This document shows positions 44,682-53,248 of a stretch of DNA of 64,000 nt, piece by piece; position 1 is the first letter of the stretch, and each line of letters begins with the position of its first letter. Origin of the DNA: Aliishimia sp965656085 (lineage in GTDB: Bacteria; Pseudomonadota; Alphaproteobacteria; Rhodobacterales; Rhodobacteraceae); assembly GCA_965656085.1 (NCBI GenBank), contig CBFHJA010000009.1, positions 48,483 through 112,482 on the forward strand, read 5' to 3'. The notes beneath the pieces were generated by a model. That model did not search any database. It saw nothing but the letters and a program-made list of their open reading frames with translations, and was not told the origin of the DNA. The position numbers and the translations under genes were made by a program.

Positions 44682-45788
44682 TTAGAGACCGATTTCCGCG
44701 CACATCCGGTCAATCTCGCTGCGCAGAAACGCATCGAGGGGTGGGCCGGGCTGGCGGCGGTTGAAATTCTTCTCCAGCGGGTCGGGGGCGACGATCTGGC
44801 TGCCCGACAGCGCCTCCAGCGTGGCATGGCCGCAAAACGGGACGTAGAATTCCGAATAGCCGCCCTCATGGACCAGCACCAGCTTGCCGCCGCAGAGCCG
44901 CTCGGACAGTGCCTTGGTCAACCGCGTCATCTGCCGGAACGTGTCCGCCGTGGCCAGCATGCTCGCCAGCGGGTCGGGGGCCGCCGCGTCGAAGCCGCAG
45001 GCGACCACGATAAGATCGGGTTTGAACGCCTCGACCTGCGGGATCACCAGCCGCTCCATCGCGTGCAGATAGGCGGTGTGGCCGGAGCCTGCGTTCATCG
45101 GCAGGTTGATGTTGAAGCCCTCGCCCGCGCCGGTGCCCCGGTCTGTCAGCGCGCCGGTGTCGAGCGGGTAATTGCCCTCCTGATGCAGAGAGATCGTCAG
45201 GGTGTCATCGCGCCCGTAGTAGATCGCCTCGGTGCCATTGCCGTGATGCACATCCCAGTCGAGCACCGCGACGCGCAGGCCGGGGCGGGTGACGCGGGCC
45301 GCTTCCAGTGCGATGGCGATATTGGCCATGAGGCAGAACCCGTTGGGCCAGTCCGGCAGGCAGTGATGGCCGGGCGGGCGCGAGAGCGCATAGGCGTTGT
45401 CAAGCGCGCCCGAGAGCACCGCTTCGACCGCTGCGACGGCCAGGCCTGCCGAGAGCGCCGCGATCTCGAAGCCGCCTTGGCCGAACGGGGTGCGCAGGCC
45501 AAGCTCGCCGCCGCCGGTGTCGGATTTTGCCTTGAACTCGGAAAGGTAGGTCTCGGGGTGGATGCGGGCGAGGGTGTCATGGTCCGCCATCGCTGCGCTC
45601 TGCCGGTCAAGCTCGGCGCCGAGGCCGGTCACGTCGAGCAGGTTTTTCAGCCGCCGCTTGGTCTCGGGATTTTCCGGCAAGCCTCCCGCCGCGAGCGGCT
45701 GGGTCAGCCCGCCCACCGGTGCGGTGAGAGCGTAGTTTCCGCCCGAATGCCAGAACGTGCGTTCGTCCCAGAAAAACCCCGTTGTCAT
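44682..45788 (-). CDS. Class II histone deacetylase / acetylpolyamine amidohydrolase family
   Basis: The 368-residue enzyme shows the zinc amidohydrolase signatures SRPPGHHCLPD (catalytic His pair at 141-142), LDWDVHHGNGTEA (zinc ligands D179 and H181) and CGFDAAAPDPLASM (third ligand). Bacterial members deacetylate polyamines, acetoin-type or protein substrates; which applies here is unknown. The ATG at 45788 begins MTTGFFWDERTFWHSGG, as in class II bacterial HDACs. No operon partner is evident. Confidence 0.9.
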   Translation of the reverse strand: MTTGFFWDERTFWHSGGNYALTAPVGGLTQPLAAGGLPENPETKRRLKNLLDVTGLGAELDRQSAAMADHDTLARIHPETYLSEFKAKSDTGGGELGLRTPFGQGGFEIAALSAGLAVAAVEAVLSGALDNAYALSRPPGHHCLPDWPNGFCLMANIAIALEAARVTRPGLRVAVLDWDVHHGNGTEAIYYGRDDTLTISLHQEGNYPLDTGALTDRGTGAGEGFNINLPMNAGSGHTAYLHAMERLVIPQVEAFKPDLIVVACGFDAAAPDPLASMLATADTFRQMTRLTKALSERLCGGKLVLVHEGGYSEFYVPFCGHATLEALSGSQIVAPDPLEKNFNRRQPGPPLDAFLRSEIDRMCAEIGL

Positions 45789-46040
45789 CGTCTGCGCCTT
45801 TCCCGTTTCCAGCGCAAGGTGACGGGTTGGCCGGGATTGTCAACGTATCACGCAGGGCGGGGGCGCGCGGCGATTTGCGCCGACTCGGCAGGTCGTGTAG
45901 ATTGGCGGCCCCAGCGGTGACGGTGATCTGGCTGGCACGATCCGAGGGGCGTGTGTGCTGCGTCCGGCGTGCCGGCGACGGGCCCCGAGAGCGCCCACGG
46001 ATCGCTTGGTGCGTCATCGCAGATGGCAAAGGAGGATCTC

Positions 46041-46223
46041 ATGAACATCACCAAAGCCACTGAACTCGCGCACGCGCTCTACCGTGCCCATGGCGACAAG
46101 GCTGAGGCGGAAGCCGCGCAACGCAAGCAGCGCTCGCTGGATGCGGGCAACGAGGCGGATGCCGCGCAATGGCGGATGATCCAGCAGCAAATTCGGCAGG
46201 CGCGCGGGGCAAATCAGAGCTGA
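46041..46223 (+). CDS. Small conserved protein, 60 aa
   Basis: GGAGG lies directly upstream of the ATG at 46041. The helical peptide begins MNITKATELAHALYRAHGDK and continues with AEAEAAQRKQRSLDAGNEAD and AAQWRMIQQQIRQARGANQS. The pattern resembles a small protein I have seen in other Rhodobacteraceae, of unknown function. It is free-standing. Confidence 0.75.
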   Translation: MNITKATELAHALYRAHGDKAEAEAAQRKQRSLDAGNEADAAQWRMIQQQIRQARGANQS

Positions 46224-46382
46224 CGCTTGCCGGTCTTGCCATGTTCCGGGGGCGGCGCGTTGAGGCGAGTCGCCGGCTTGCGGGCGGATGCAATGGTCCC
46301 GGCTGGCTTGCAATTCCCCAGAATTGGCGAGGCTAAGGTCCTGTTCTGGTTTATCTTTCGTTAGTAATCCAGGCTGTAGTCT

Positions 46383-46473
46383 TTAGTGGCCACGATGGGA
46401 CCGTGGCCACTAAACTTATCAACATACTATCAAAGCTAGCGTAATAAGCAGAAGGGGTTGCAGCCCCTTCTGC
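46383..46473. other. Two strong palindromes in an AT-rich 430-bp gap
   Basis: TTTAGTGGCCACG pairs perfectly with CGTGGCCACTAAA over a 7-base loop (46383-46415), and GCAGAAGGGG pairs with CCCCTTCTGC over a 6-base loop (46448-46473). Neither is followed by a T-run on either strand, so they are not simple terminators. The gap 46224-46653 is AT-richer than its surroundings; besides these it has the rpsP terminator. Candidates are a structured RNA, an IS-type scar or a protein binding region. Confidence 0.6.
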
Positions 46474-46592
46474 ACGCTTACCCCAGCATTTCCTAATGAT
46501 AAGTTAACGAAACGTCCGGTGCGCCCGGATAATTCTTCACGATTACATAACACGTGTTAATCCCGCCCCTCACACCCGGCGCCGTGCGCAAG

Positions 46593-46619
46593 AAAAAGGG
46601 CCCCGTATCCGGAGCCCCT
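46593..46619 (-). terminator. Rho-independent terminator after rpsP
   Basis: On the minus strand GGGGCTCCG - GATA - CGGGGCCC (one G-U pair) is followed by TTTTTC, 35 bases downstream of the rpsP stop. It probably ends the ffh-to-rpsP transcript, so rimM and trmD are not co-transcribed here. Confidence 0.75.
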
Positions 46620-46653
46620 TCCTGACAGCGCAGCAACGTCCGGGACGTGCGGA

Positions 46654-47040
46654 TTATTCCGCCGTCGCTTCCTCCGCAGGCGCAGCAGCGGCCTCTGCCG
46701 CTTCGGCCGCCTTGGCCGCCTTCTCTTCGGCGCGGTCCTGCGCCTTCTTGCCCGGCTTGGCCTTGTTGGGGTTGTTGCGCTCGGTCTTCTCGCGCACGCC
46801 CGCCGCTTCGAGCATCCGCGCGATCCGGTCGGTCGGCTGCGCGCCATGGCTCAGCCAGTATTGTACGCGCTCCATGTCCATCTTCACACGATCTTCGCTG
46901 TCCTTGGGCAGGAGCGGGTTATAGGTGCCGAGCTTCTCGATGAAGCGGCCATCGCGGGGCATGCGGCTGTCGGCCGCGACGATGCGGTAGAAGGGGCGCT
47001 TTTTGGAGCCGCCGCGGGCGAGACGAATTTTCATAGCCAT
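46654..47040 (-). CDS. rpsP: Ribosomal protein S16
   Basis: S16, 128 aa, is a 30S assembly protein. It starts MAMKIRLARGGSKKRPFYRI and contains GRFIEKLGTYNP and DRVQYWLSHGAQPTD-like sequence (MERVQYWLSHGAQPTD). The C-terminal 50 residues are an Ala/Glu/Lys-rich tail absent from the E. coli protein and common in alphaproteobacteria. AAGGA precedes the ATG at 47040. It follows the chorismate mutase gene and is the last gene before a terminator. Confidence 0.96.
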   Translation of the reverse strand: MAMKIRLARGGSKKRPFYRIVAADSRMPRDGRFIEKLGTYNPLLPKDSEDRVKMDMERVQYWLSHGAQPTDRIARMLEAAGVREKTERNNPNKAKPGKKAQDRAEEKAAKAAEAAEAAAAPAEEATAE

Positions 47041-47081
47041 GGTGTTGGGTCCTTTTTGATTGGGCCGGTTGGCCCGGTTGT

Positions 47082-47378
47082 TCACGATTGGTGAGATTTG
47101 TGGTGCTGAATGACTTCAGCGATGATGAAGTTCAGGAACTTCTTGGCGAATTGCGGGTCCAGATCGGCCCGGTTTGCCAAATCTTCGAGCCGTGCGATCT
47201 GTTTGGCCTCGCGGGCCGGATCGGACGGGGGAAGGTCGTGCTCGGCCTTGAGTTTCCCCACAGCCTGCGTGTGTTTGAACCGCTCGCCCAAGGTATAGAC
47301 AAGGATCGCATCGAGGCGGTCGATGCTCTCGCGGTGCTCTTTGAGGAGTTCGGCGGCTTTGGCGATCGTGTCAGTCAA
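47082..47378 (-). CDS. Chorismate mutase (AroQ type)
   Basis: A 98-residue AroQ-fold chorismate mutase for phenylalanine/tyrosine synthesis: LKEHRESIDRLDAILVYTLG (catalytic Arg), ERFKHTQAVGKLKAEHDLPP (Lys) and EAKQIARLEDLA. The probable start is TTG at 47378 with AAGGA upstream, overlapping the end of the GNAT gene; no ATG or GTG gives a sensible N terminus. Confidence 0.9.
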   Translation of the reverse strand: MTDTIAKAAELLKEHRESIDRLDAILVYTLGERFKHTQAVGKLKAEHDLPPSDPAREAKQIARLEDLANRADLDPQFAKKFLNFIIAEVIQHHKSHQS

Positions 47379-47976
47379 GCGCCCATCCTTTCGGTTTGAA
47401 CAGCGGGTCGGCGTAATGTGCGATCTCCATGTCGATCCCGTGCCCAAGCTGGCTGCTCTGCAACTGCGCCAGCGTCGGGTGGCGATAGACCGCGTCGCTG
47501 CCATCAATCGTCTGGGCCTCGTGGTCCTTCAGGCAGCCAAGGCGCTCGGCGAGCCGGATGCTGTCGAGGTTCTTGGGGTCAATGTAACTCACGGCAGTCT
47601 CCCAGCCGAGGTCGTGGTAGAAATAACGGCGCACCCGGTCGGTCGCCTCCAGCGCGTAGCCCTTGCCGTTCTTGTCCGGCCAGATAATCCACGCGATCTC
47701 GCGCTCGGGCCACATCGCCGGCTGCCAGCCTCCGGCCATGCCATAGGTCTCGCCGGTCTGCTTGTCGTGGATCATCCACATCCCGAAGCCGCGAATCTCC
47801 CAATGGCCGATCTCGGCGGCGTAGAGCATCCATGTCTCATAGGCGTTCAGCGGCCCGCCCATGTAGCGCGCGCGGAAGCTGGTGAAGGTCGCCTTGAAAT
47901 CGGGGTAGTCCTCGGGCTGCGGGGCCTTGAGGATCAGACGGCGGGTCTCCAGTTCGGGGACGTCTCTGTGGCCCAT
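47371..47976 (-). CDS. GNAT family acetyltransferase (first of a tandem pair)
   Basis: The 201-residue RimJ/RimL-type GNAT begins MGHRDVPELETRRLILKAPQ and has the region GYALEATDRVRRYFYHDLGW containing the acetyl-CoA loop, with the typical SYIDPKNLDSIRLAERLGC. It is co-oriented with and similar to the next gene (same N-terminal ETxRLIL and C-terminal SIxLAERLG), suggesting duplication. It overlaps the neighbouring genes on both sides by a few bases. Confidence 0.85.
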   Translation of the reverse strand: MGHRDVPELETRRLILKAPQPEDYPDFKATFTSFRARYMGGPLNAYETWMLYAAEIGHWEIRGFGMWMIHDKQTGETYGMAGGWQPAMWPEREIAWIIWPDKNGKGYALEATDRVRRYFYHDLGWETAVSYIDPKNLDSIRLAERLGCLKDHEAQTIDGSDAVYRHPTLAQLQSSQLGHGIDMEIAHYADPLFKPKGWALD

Positions 47977-48530
47977 TACGCAGCTTCCGGTTTGGGGTGG
48001 CGGTAAACCAAGACGGTTTCTTTCGCCTGCTCGGGATTGCTCGGTTTGGGGTGATCCGCGTCTGGGTCCAGCACAGCACCGAGCCGTTCGGCCAGTGCAA
48101 TCGAGCGCGTGTTCTCGGACACGATGTAGCTCACCGCCGTGTCCCAGCCGAGCGTATCAAACGCGAACGCGCGTGCGGCCTGTGCGGCTTCGAACGCGAT
48201 CCCGGTGCCCTCGATCTCGGGCGACCAGATCGACCAGCCGATTTCCTTTTCAGGCCAGCCATGCGGATACCACGGCCCGGTCATACCAAGTGCGGTGTCG
48301 TCGCCCTTCCGGGTGATGACGAAATTGCCCCAGCCGCGCAGCACCCAATGCCCGATGATATGACCCATGCCGCGCCATGCGAGCGCGTCGGTCATCTCGG
48401 CGGCACGGATAAAGCGCGAGCGCTCCGAACGGGTCATCTCCAGCCAGTGCGGCCAGTCACCGGCCTGCGGCGCGCGCAGGATCAGCCGCGCGGTCTCAAG
48501 AACGGGAGTATTGGAGAGCATGACGGTCAT
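47976..48530 (-). CDS. GNAT family acetyltransferase (second of a tandem pair)
   Basis: The 184-residue protein is the upstream partner: VLETARLILRAPQAGDWPHW, GWSIWSPEIEGTGIAFEAAQ and SYIVSENTRSIALAERLGAV. Its stop overlaps the next ATG by one base (TAATG). Acceptor unknown. Such GNATs often accompany ffh and rpsP in Rhodobacteraceae. Confidence 0.85.
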   Translation of the reverse strand: MTVMLSNTPVLETARLILRAPQAGDWPHWLEMTRSERSRFIRAAEMTDALAWRGMGHIIGHWVLRGWGNFVITRKGDDTALGMTGPWYPHGWPEKEIGWSIWSPEIEGTGIAFEAAQAARAFAFDTLGWDTAVSYIVSENTRSIALAERLGAVLDPDADHPKPSNPEQAKETVLVYRHPKPEAA

Positions 48531-48576
48531 ACCGCGCCCTTCTCTGCACAGGCACCACCGGCGGCAAGCTGTGGGA

Positions 48577-48610
48577 GCCTCCGGCGGGAGTTTGTCTGGC
48601 TAAGTGAAAA
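48577..48610. repeat. Short dispersed repeat (CCTCCGGCGGGAG family), second copy
   Basis: GCCTCCGGCGGGAGTTTGTC followed by TGGCTAAGTGAAAA matches the copy at 30540-30572. It fills the gap between the ffh 3' end and the GNAT genes. Confidence 0.65.
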
Positions 48611-48636
48611 GGGAACAGGTGCGCGCATGATCGGCG

Positions 48637-50151
48637 TTACTTCTTCTTACCAAAGCCGCTTAGCCCGGGCGGCAGGCCCATGCCGCCACCCAATCCGGGC
48701 AGTCCGCCGGGCATGTTGCCGGAGCCCATCGCTTTGGCCGCCGCTTCGAGTTGCTTGGGGTCCATGTTTTCCATGCCGGGCATGCCGCCGGGCATCCCGC
48801 CCTTGCCGCCCATCATCGCCTGCATGGCCTTCTTCATCATGCCGCCCTTGCCCTTGCCGAGCTTCTTCATCATGTCGGCCATTTGGCGGTGCATTTTCAG
48901 CAGCTTGTTGAGATCGCTCACCTCCATGCCGGAGCCCTTGGCGATCCGCTTCTTGCGGGAGGCCTGCAGGATCTGGGGCGCGGCGCGCTCTTTCTTGGTC
49001 ATGGACTGGATCATGGCGATCTGCTGGCGCAGGATCTTGTCGTCGAAGCCCGATTCCTCGATCTGCTTGGCCATCTTGCCCATGCCGGGCATCATGCCCA
49101 TCATGCCTTCCATGCCGCCCATCTTGAGCATCTGCTCAAGCTGCATCTTCAGGTCGTTCATGTTGAACTGACCCTTTGACATGCGGCGCATCATCTTCTC
49201 GGCCTGTTCGGCTTCGATGGTTTCCTGCGCCTTTTCGACGAGCGACACGATATCGCCCATGCCGAGGATGCGGCCCGCGATGCGGTCCGGCTCGAAGGTT
49301 TCGAGAGCGTCCATCTTCTCGCCGAGGCCGACGAACTTGATCGGTTTGCCCGTGACCGCGCGCATCGACAGCGCCGCGCCGCCGCGCCCGTCGCCGTCCA
49401 TTCGGGTCAGCACAACGCCCGTGATTCCCACACGTTCATCAAAATTCTCGGCGGTCGCAACGGCGTCCTGACCGGTCAGGCCGTCGACGACAAGCAGGGT
49501 TTCGCGCGGGTCCGCCACGTCGCGCACCGCTTCGACCTGTTGCATGAGCTCTTCGTCGATGCTGAGGCGGCCTGCGGTGTCGAGCATGTAGACGTCATAG
49601 CCGCCGAGGCCCGCTTGCGTCTTGGCGCGTTTGGCGATGGCGACCGGGGTCTCGCCCTTGACGATCGGCAGGGTGTCGACGCCGATCTGCATCCCGAGAA
49701 TGGCAAGCTGTTCCATCGCAGCGGGGCGGTTCACGTCGAGCGAGGCCATCAGAACCTTCTTACCATCGCGGTCCTTGAGGCGCTTGGCGAGTTTCGCGGT
49801 GGTGGTGGTCTTGCCGCCGCCCTGCAGGCCGACCATGAGGATCGGCGCGGGCGGGTTGTCGATCTTGAGCGCGCCGGGCTCGCCCTCGCCGGTGAGCACG
49901 TCCACCAGAGCGTCATGGACGATCTTGACGACTTGCTGGCCCGGCGTGACGGATTTGGTGACCGCTTGCCCGGTGGCCTCTTCCTGAACCTTCTTGACGA
50001 ATTCGCGGGCCACGGCGAGCGAGACGTCGGCTTCGAGCAGCGCCACGCGGACCTCGCGCAGGGCGGTTTTGACGTCGTCTTCGCTGAGCGCGCCTTGCTT
50101 GGTCAGCCGGTCGAAGACGCCGGAGAGACGTTCGGATAGATTTTCAAACAT
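48637..50151 (-). CDS. ffh: Signal recognition particle protein
   Basis: Ffh, 504 aa, binds signal sequences and the SRP RNA and delivers ribosomes to FtsY at the membrane. N domain: MFENLSERLSGVFDRLTKQG. GTPase G domain: P-loop GLQGGGKTTT at 108-117, then DVYMLDTAGRLSIDEELM and TRMDGDGRGGAAL. The C-terminal methionine-rich M domain ends in a low-complexity stretch of GMPGGMPGM repeats. GGAGG lies upstream of the ATG at 50151. The 328-bp region to 50479 contains a hairpin (CCGGAGA / TCTCCGG, 50282-50303) but no 4.5S RNA. Confidence 0.97.
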   Translation of the reverse strand: MFENLSERLSGVFDRLTKQGALSEDDVKTALREVRVALLEADVSLAVAREFVKKVQEEATGQAVTKSVTPGQQVVKIVHDALVDVLTGEGEPGALKIDNPPAPILMVGLQGGGKTTTTAKLAKRLKDRDGKKVLMASLDVNRPAAMEQLAILGMQIGVDTLPIVKGETPVAIAKRAKTQAGLGGYDVYMLDTAGRLSIDEELMQQVEAVRDVADPRETLLVVDGLTGQDAVATAENFDERVGITGVVLTRMDGDGRGGAALSMRAVTGKPIKFVGLGEKMDALETFEPDRIAGRILGMGDIVSLVEKAQETIEAEQAEKMMRRMSKGQFNMNDLKMQLEQMLKMGGMEGMMGMMPGMGKMAKQIEESGFDDKILRQQIAMIQSMTKKERAAPQILQASRKKRIAKGSGMEVSDLNKLLKMHRQMADMMKKLGKGKGGMMKKAMQAMMGGKGGMPGGMPGMENMDPKQLEAAAKAMGSGNMPGGLPGLGGGMGLPPGLSGFGKKK

Positions 50152-50412
50152 GTCTCGGCCTCCTGCGCCGGTTGTTGTTCTGCCCATGATCTAGGTACGG
50201 GGCGGCGAAGACCCAAACGACGAGCGCCCCCACGGGCGAAACTCGCTGGTGGGGGGCGATCCCGGCGCAAGGCCAAGGGACCGGAGATATGTAGGTCTCC
50301 GGAATGTGCTGGCTGATAGCGAGGGGTGCGGGGCGAGTCAAGGCATGGCGGTGCGGTATGGTCTATGGACGGCGCCCGGATTAACCATTGATCCAGAAAA
50401 ACAAGGGAAAAT

Positions 50413-50442
50413 TTGACTCAAAGCAGGTGTGGCGCGGATACT
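50413..50442 (+). promoter_or_regulatory. Sigma70-type promoter candidate
   Basis: TTGACT (50413-50418) and GATACT (50437-50442) are separated by 18 bases and lie just upstream of the small secreted gene at 50480. The -35 box is near-consensus and the spacing is acceptable. Confidence 0.5.
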
Positions 50443-50479
50443 GCGTTTAACACAAGTTTTACCGAATGAGAGTAGTACA

Positions 50480-50740
50480 ATGAAACGACTGATGAAAATT
50501 GGCTTTGCATCTTCCCTTGGACTGGCGCTCGCCCTTCCTGCCTGCGCCGAGAACGAGACGCAGACCAAACCCGTTCTGTCCGCCGCTGGCACTGCCGTCT
50601 CCGGCAGCACCGCGACCATCTCCAGCTCCGGCCCGATGCTGATGGGCACGCTTGGCACCACATCCTCCACCGGCGCTGTCGCCGCTCTGGTCATCGTCAG
50701 TGCAGCCGAAGCCGTCTCCAGCACCGGCCACACCAAGTAA
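50480..50740 (+). CDS. Small secreted Ser/Thr/Gly-rich protein, possible lipoprotein
   Basis: The 86-residue product has a hydrophobic signal (MKIGFASSLGLALALPAC) ending at a Cys that could be lipidated, though LPAC is not a perfect lipobox. The mature part is rich in Ser, Thr, Gly and Ala (SAAGTAVSGSTATISSSGPM). It ends three bases before the azoR stop (convergent). Function unknown. Confidence 0.65.
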   Translation: MKRLMKIGFASSLGLALALPACAENETQTKPVLSAAGTAVSGSTATISSSGPMLMGTLGTTSSTGAVAALVIVSAAEAVSSTGHTK

Positions 50741-50743
50741 GCC

Positions 50744-51325
50744 TCAGGCCACCAGCCGCTCGATCTGCGCGGTGCCGTCGGCCACCGCCTCATCGCCGCG
50801 TGCCATCACGCGGTCGGCGCTGACGATCTGCACATCGGTGATCCCGATGAAGCCCATGATATGGGTCAGGTATCCGCTGGCGAAATCGATCTCCGAGCCC
50901 ACCTGCGTGCCCCCCGAGGCGATTGCGATCACCGCCCGCTTGCTTTCGAGCAGGCCTACAGGCCCATCTTGGGTGTAGCGGAACGTCTCGCCGGCCCGGC
51001 AGACCAGATCAATCCACGCCTTCAGCGCAGCGGGCACGCCGAAATTGTAGATCGGTACGCCGATGACGATCGTGTCCGCGTCTCGCAACTCGGCAATCAG
51101 GGCGTCCGACAGTGCCAGCGTGTCCTGTTGCAGAGAATCCCGGGCCTCCGCTTCGGTCCAGTTGGCAGCGAGCCAATCCGCCGTGAGATGCGGCAAGGAC
51201 TCGGTCAAGTCGCGGTGTCTCACCTTGTCTGCACCGAGCTTGTCCACGATCTTCGCGGAGAGTTGGCGTGTGACCGACCCGCCGATGCGGGCGGAGGCGT
51301 CGATATGCAAAATGGTCTGTGACAT
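50744..51325 (-). CDS. azoR: FMN-dependent NADH-azoreductase
   Basis: The 193-residue flavodoxin-fold enzyme starts MSQTILHIDASARIGGSVTR (phosphate-binding loop for FMN) and contains IGVPIYNFGVPAALKAWIDL and IASGGTQVG. These reduce azo bonds and quinones and protect against electrophiles. It is divergent from a LysR gene, which may control it; the shared 131-bp region contains the promoters. Start at 51325 chosen over the longer frame. Confidence 0.93.
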   Translation of the reverse strand: MSQTILHIDASARIGGSVTRQLSAKIVDKLGADKVRHRDLTESLPHLTADWLAANWTEAEARDSLQQDTLALSDALIAELRDADTIVIGVPIYNFGVPAALKAWIDLVCRAGETFRYTQDGPVGLLESKRAVIAIASGGTQVGSEIDFASGYLTHIMGFIGITDVQIVSADRVMARGDEAVADGTAQIERLVA

Positions 51326-51456
51326 GAGAGGGCCTCTTTTGGAATGTCTGTCGATGCGACGGGGTTGCGTAATTAACGTTGAAAATGGGCATTGCAAAAA
51401 CGAACTCAATTGCAGCACAATCACAGTATATGTGGGAATTTGCACAAGGCCCTGCA

Positions 51457-52335
51457 ATGGAAAACTGGGATGAGATCCGCACGGCTTTTCAGGTCGCGCG
51501 GCTTGGGACCGTCAGCGGGGCCGCCGATGTGCTCGGGGTCCACCATGCGACCGTGATCCGTCATATCGACGCGCTCGAAGGCCGGCTCGGGGTCAAGCTC
51601 TTTCAGCGGCACGCGCGGGGCTATACCGCAACCGAGGCCGGGCAGGATCTTTTGCGCGTGGCACAGACCACCGATGAGCAATTCGCGCAGCTTGCCGGGC
51701 GTATCAAGGGGCGGGGCAATGACGTGTCAGGCGAGCTCGTCATCACCTCGCTTGTCTCGCTCTCGGCCCTGCTCGCCCCGGTCCTGCAACGCTTTCAGGC
51801 CGACTACCCGGAGGTCATCATCCGCTTTCTGACCGGCGACCGGCTCTTTCGGCTGGAATATGGCGAGGCGCATGTGGCGATCCGGGCCGGGGCCGCACCG
51901 GACCAGCCCGACAATGTGGTGCAACCCTTCGTCAAGCAGGCGATGGGGCTCTATGCGGCGCGGGCCTATATCGACCGATACGGCAAGCCCGAGAGCGAGG
52001 AGGAGTTCTCCGGTCACCGCTTCGTGGCCCATGACGACCCGCAATCGCGGGCGCCCTTCAACAAATGGCTGCGCGCTCGCGTGCCCGAGGAGTTGATCCG
52101 GTTCCGCAGCACCGACCCGTGGTCGCTGGAGGCCGCCGTCCGGGCCGGGACCGGGGTCGGGTTTCTGCCGGTGCTTCAGGCGCGGGACGATCCCAATCTG
52201 GTGGAAGTGATCCCGTCGCGTGACGACTGGTCCGGCCCGCTCTGGCTCGTGACCCATGTCGACCTGCACCGCACCACCAAGGTGCAGGCCTTCCTCAGTC
52301 ACCTCAAGCAAGAGGCGAAAAACTGGACGCTCTAG
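51457..52335 (+). CDS. LysR-family transcriptional regulator
   Basis: A 292-residue LysR protein with N-terminal HTH (ENWDEIRTAFQVARLGTVSG, AADVLGVHHATVIRHIDALE) and an effector-binding domain (GELVITSLVSLSALLAPVL). The HTH is of the AaeR/YhjC-like type. By divergent orientation it may regulate azoR; no inducer can be given. Its stop overlaps possible in-frame upstream starts for the DMT transporter. Confidence 0.9.
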   Translation: MENWDEIRTAFQVARLGTVSGAADVLGVHHATVIRHIDALEGRLGVKLFQRHARGYTATEAGQDLLRVAQTTDEQFAQLAGRIKGRGNDVSGELVITSLVSLSALLAPVLQRFQADYPEVIIRFLTGDRLFRLEYGEAHVAIRAGAAPDQPDNVVQPFVKQAMGLYAARAYIDRYGKPESEEEFSGHRFVAHDDPQSRAPFNKWLRARVPEELIRFRSTDPWSLEAAVRAGTGVGFLPVLQARDDPNLVEVIPSRDDWSGPLWLVTHVDLHRTTKVQAFLSHLKQEAKNWTL

Positions 52336-52355
52336 CTGCCCGCGGCCATCTGGCC

Positions 52356-53204
52356 ATGCTGCTCTTCTCGGCGCTGGTGGCCGGCTCGTTCTCGCTTGGC
52401 ACGATGGCGGCCAACGAGATTTCCCCGGCGGCGCTGAACGCGGCCCGGTTCTGGCTTGCCGCGCTGGTGATCGGGGCGGCGGCGTTGGCCACGACCGGAC
52501 TGCCCCGGAGCGCGGCGCGCGCGCCATGGCGCTATCTGGTGCTGGGCGGGCTCTTCGGGACGTATTTCGTGCTGATGTTCGAGGGGCTCAAGACCGCGCC
52601 TGCGGTGAGCGCGGCGGCGGTGTTCACGCTGACGCCGATCCTGTCGGGGCTGGCAGGCTACGTGCTGCTGCGCCAGATCACCACGCCGCGCATGGCGCTC
52701 GCGCTGGCCATCGGCGGGTGCGGTGCGCTCTGGGTGATCTTCCGGGCGGATTTTTCGGCGGTGCTGGCCTTCGATATCGGGCGAGGAGAATTCATCTATT
52801 TCTTCGGGTGCGTCGCGCACGCGATCTACACGCCGATGGTGCGCAAGCTGAACCGGGGCGAACGGCCTGTCGTGTTCACCTTCGGGATGCTGCTCGGCGG
52901 GGGCGCGGTGCTGACGGTCTATGGCTGGTCCGACATCACCGCGACCGACTGGGCCGCGCTGCCGGGGATCGTGTGGATCACGCTCATCTATATCGCGATT
53001 TTCGCCAGTGCGGCGACCTTCGTGCTCTTGCAATTCGCCACGATGCACCTGCCAAGTGCGAAGGTCATGGCCTATACTTACCTCACGCCCTCGTGGGTGA
53101 TCCTGTGGGAAATCGCGCTGGGGCGAGGCGCCCCGCCGGCGCTGGTGCTCGGCGGGGTTGGGCTGACGGTCGTCGCTTTGCTTTTGTTGCTGCGGCAGGA
53201 GTGA
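52356..53204 (+). CDS. DMT-family (EamA) exporter
   Basis: A 282-residue membrane protein with ten hydrophobic segments in two EamA repeats (ARFWLAALVIGAAALATTGL and TFVLLQFATMHLPSAKVMAY among them). EamA members move small metabolites out of the cell; the substrate is unknown. The ATG at 52356 has no clear ribosome site; a CTG at 52323 within the lysR end, behind AGAGG, could be the real start. It is probably coupled to lysR. Confidence 0.88.
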   Translation: MLLFSALVAGSFSLGTMAANEISPAALNAARFWLAALVIGAAALATTGLPRSAARAPWRYLVLGGLFGTYFVLMFEGLKTAPAVSAAAVFTLTPILSGLAGYVLLRQITTPRMALALAIGGCGALWVIFRADFSAVLAFDIGRGEFIYFFGCVAHAIYTPMVRKLNRGERPVVFTFGMLLGGGAVLTVYGWSDITATDWAALPGIVWITLIYIAIFASAATFVLLQFATMHLPSAKVMAYTYLTPSWVILWEIALGRGAPPALVLGGVGLTVVALLLLLRQE

Positions 53205-53248
53205 GCGGCGCGAGGTCCCGGGTCAAGCCCGGGACGGGGGCACGCGGC

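Noticed and set aside
46383..46473. CRISPR array
   Set aside because: Only two unlike palindromes occur, with no repeat-spacer periodicity and no cas genes.
50152..50479. 4.5S (SRP) RNA next to ffh
   Set aside because: The conserved GGAAG-type tetraloop segments of 4.5S RNA are not found; only a short hairpin at 50282-50303 is present.
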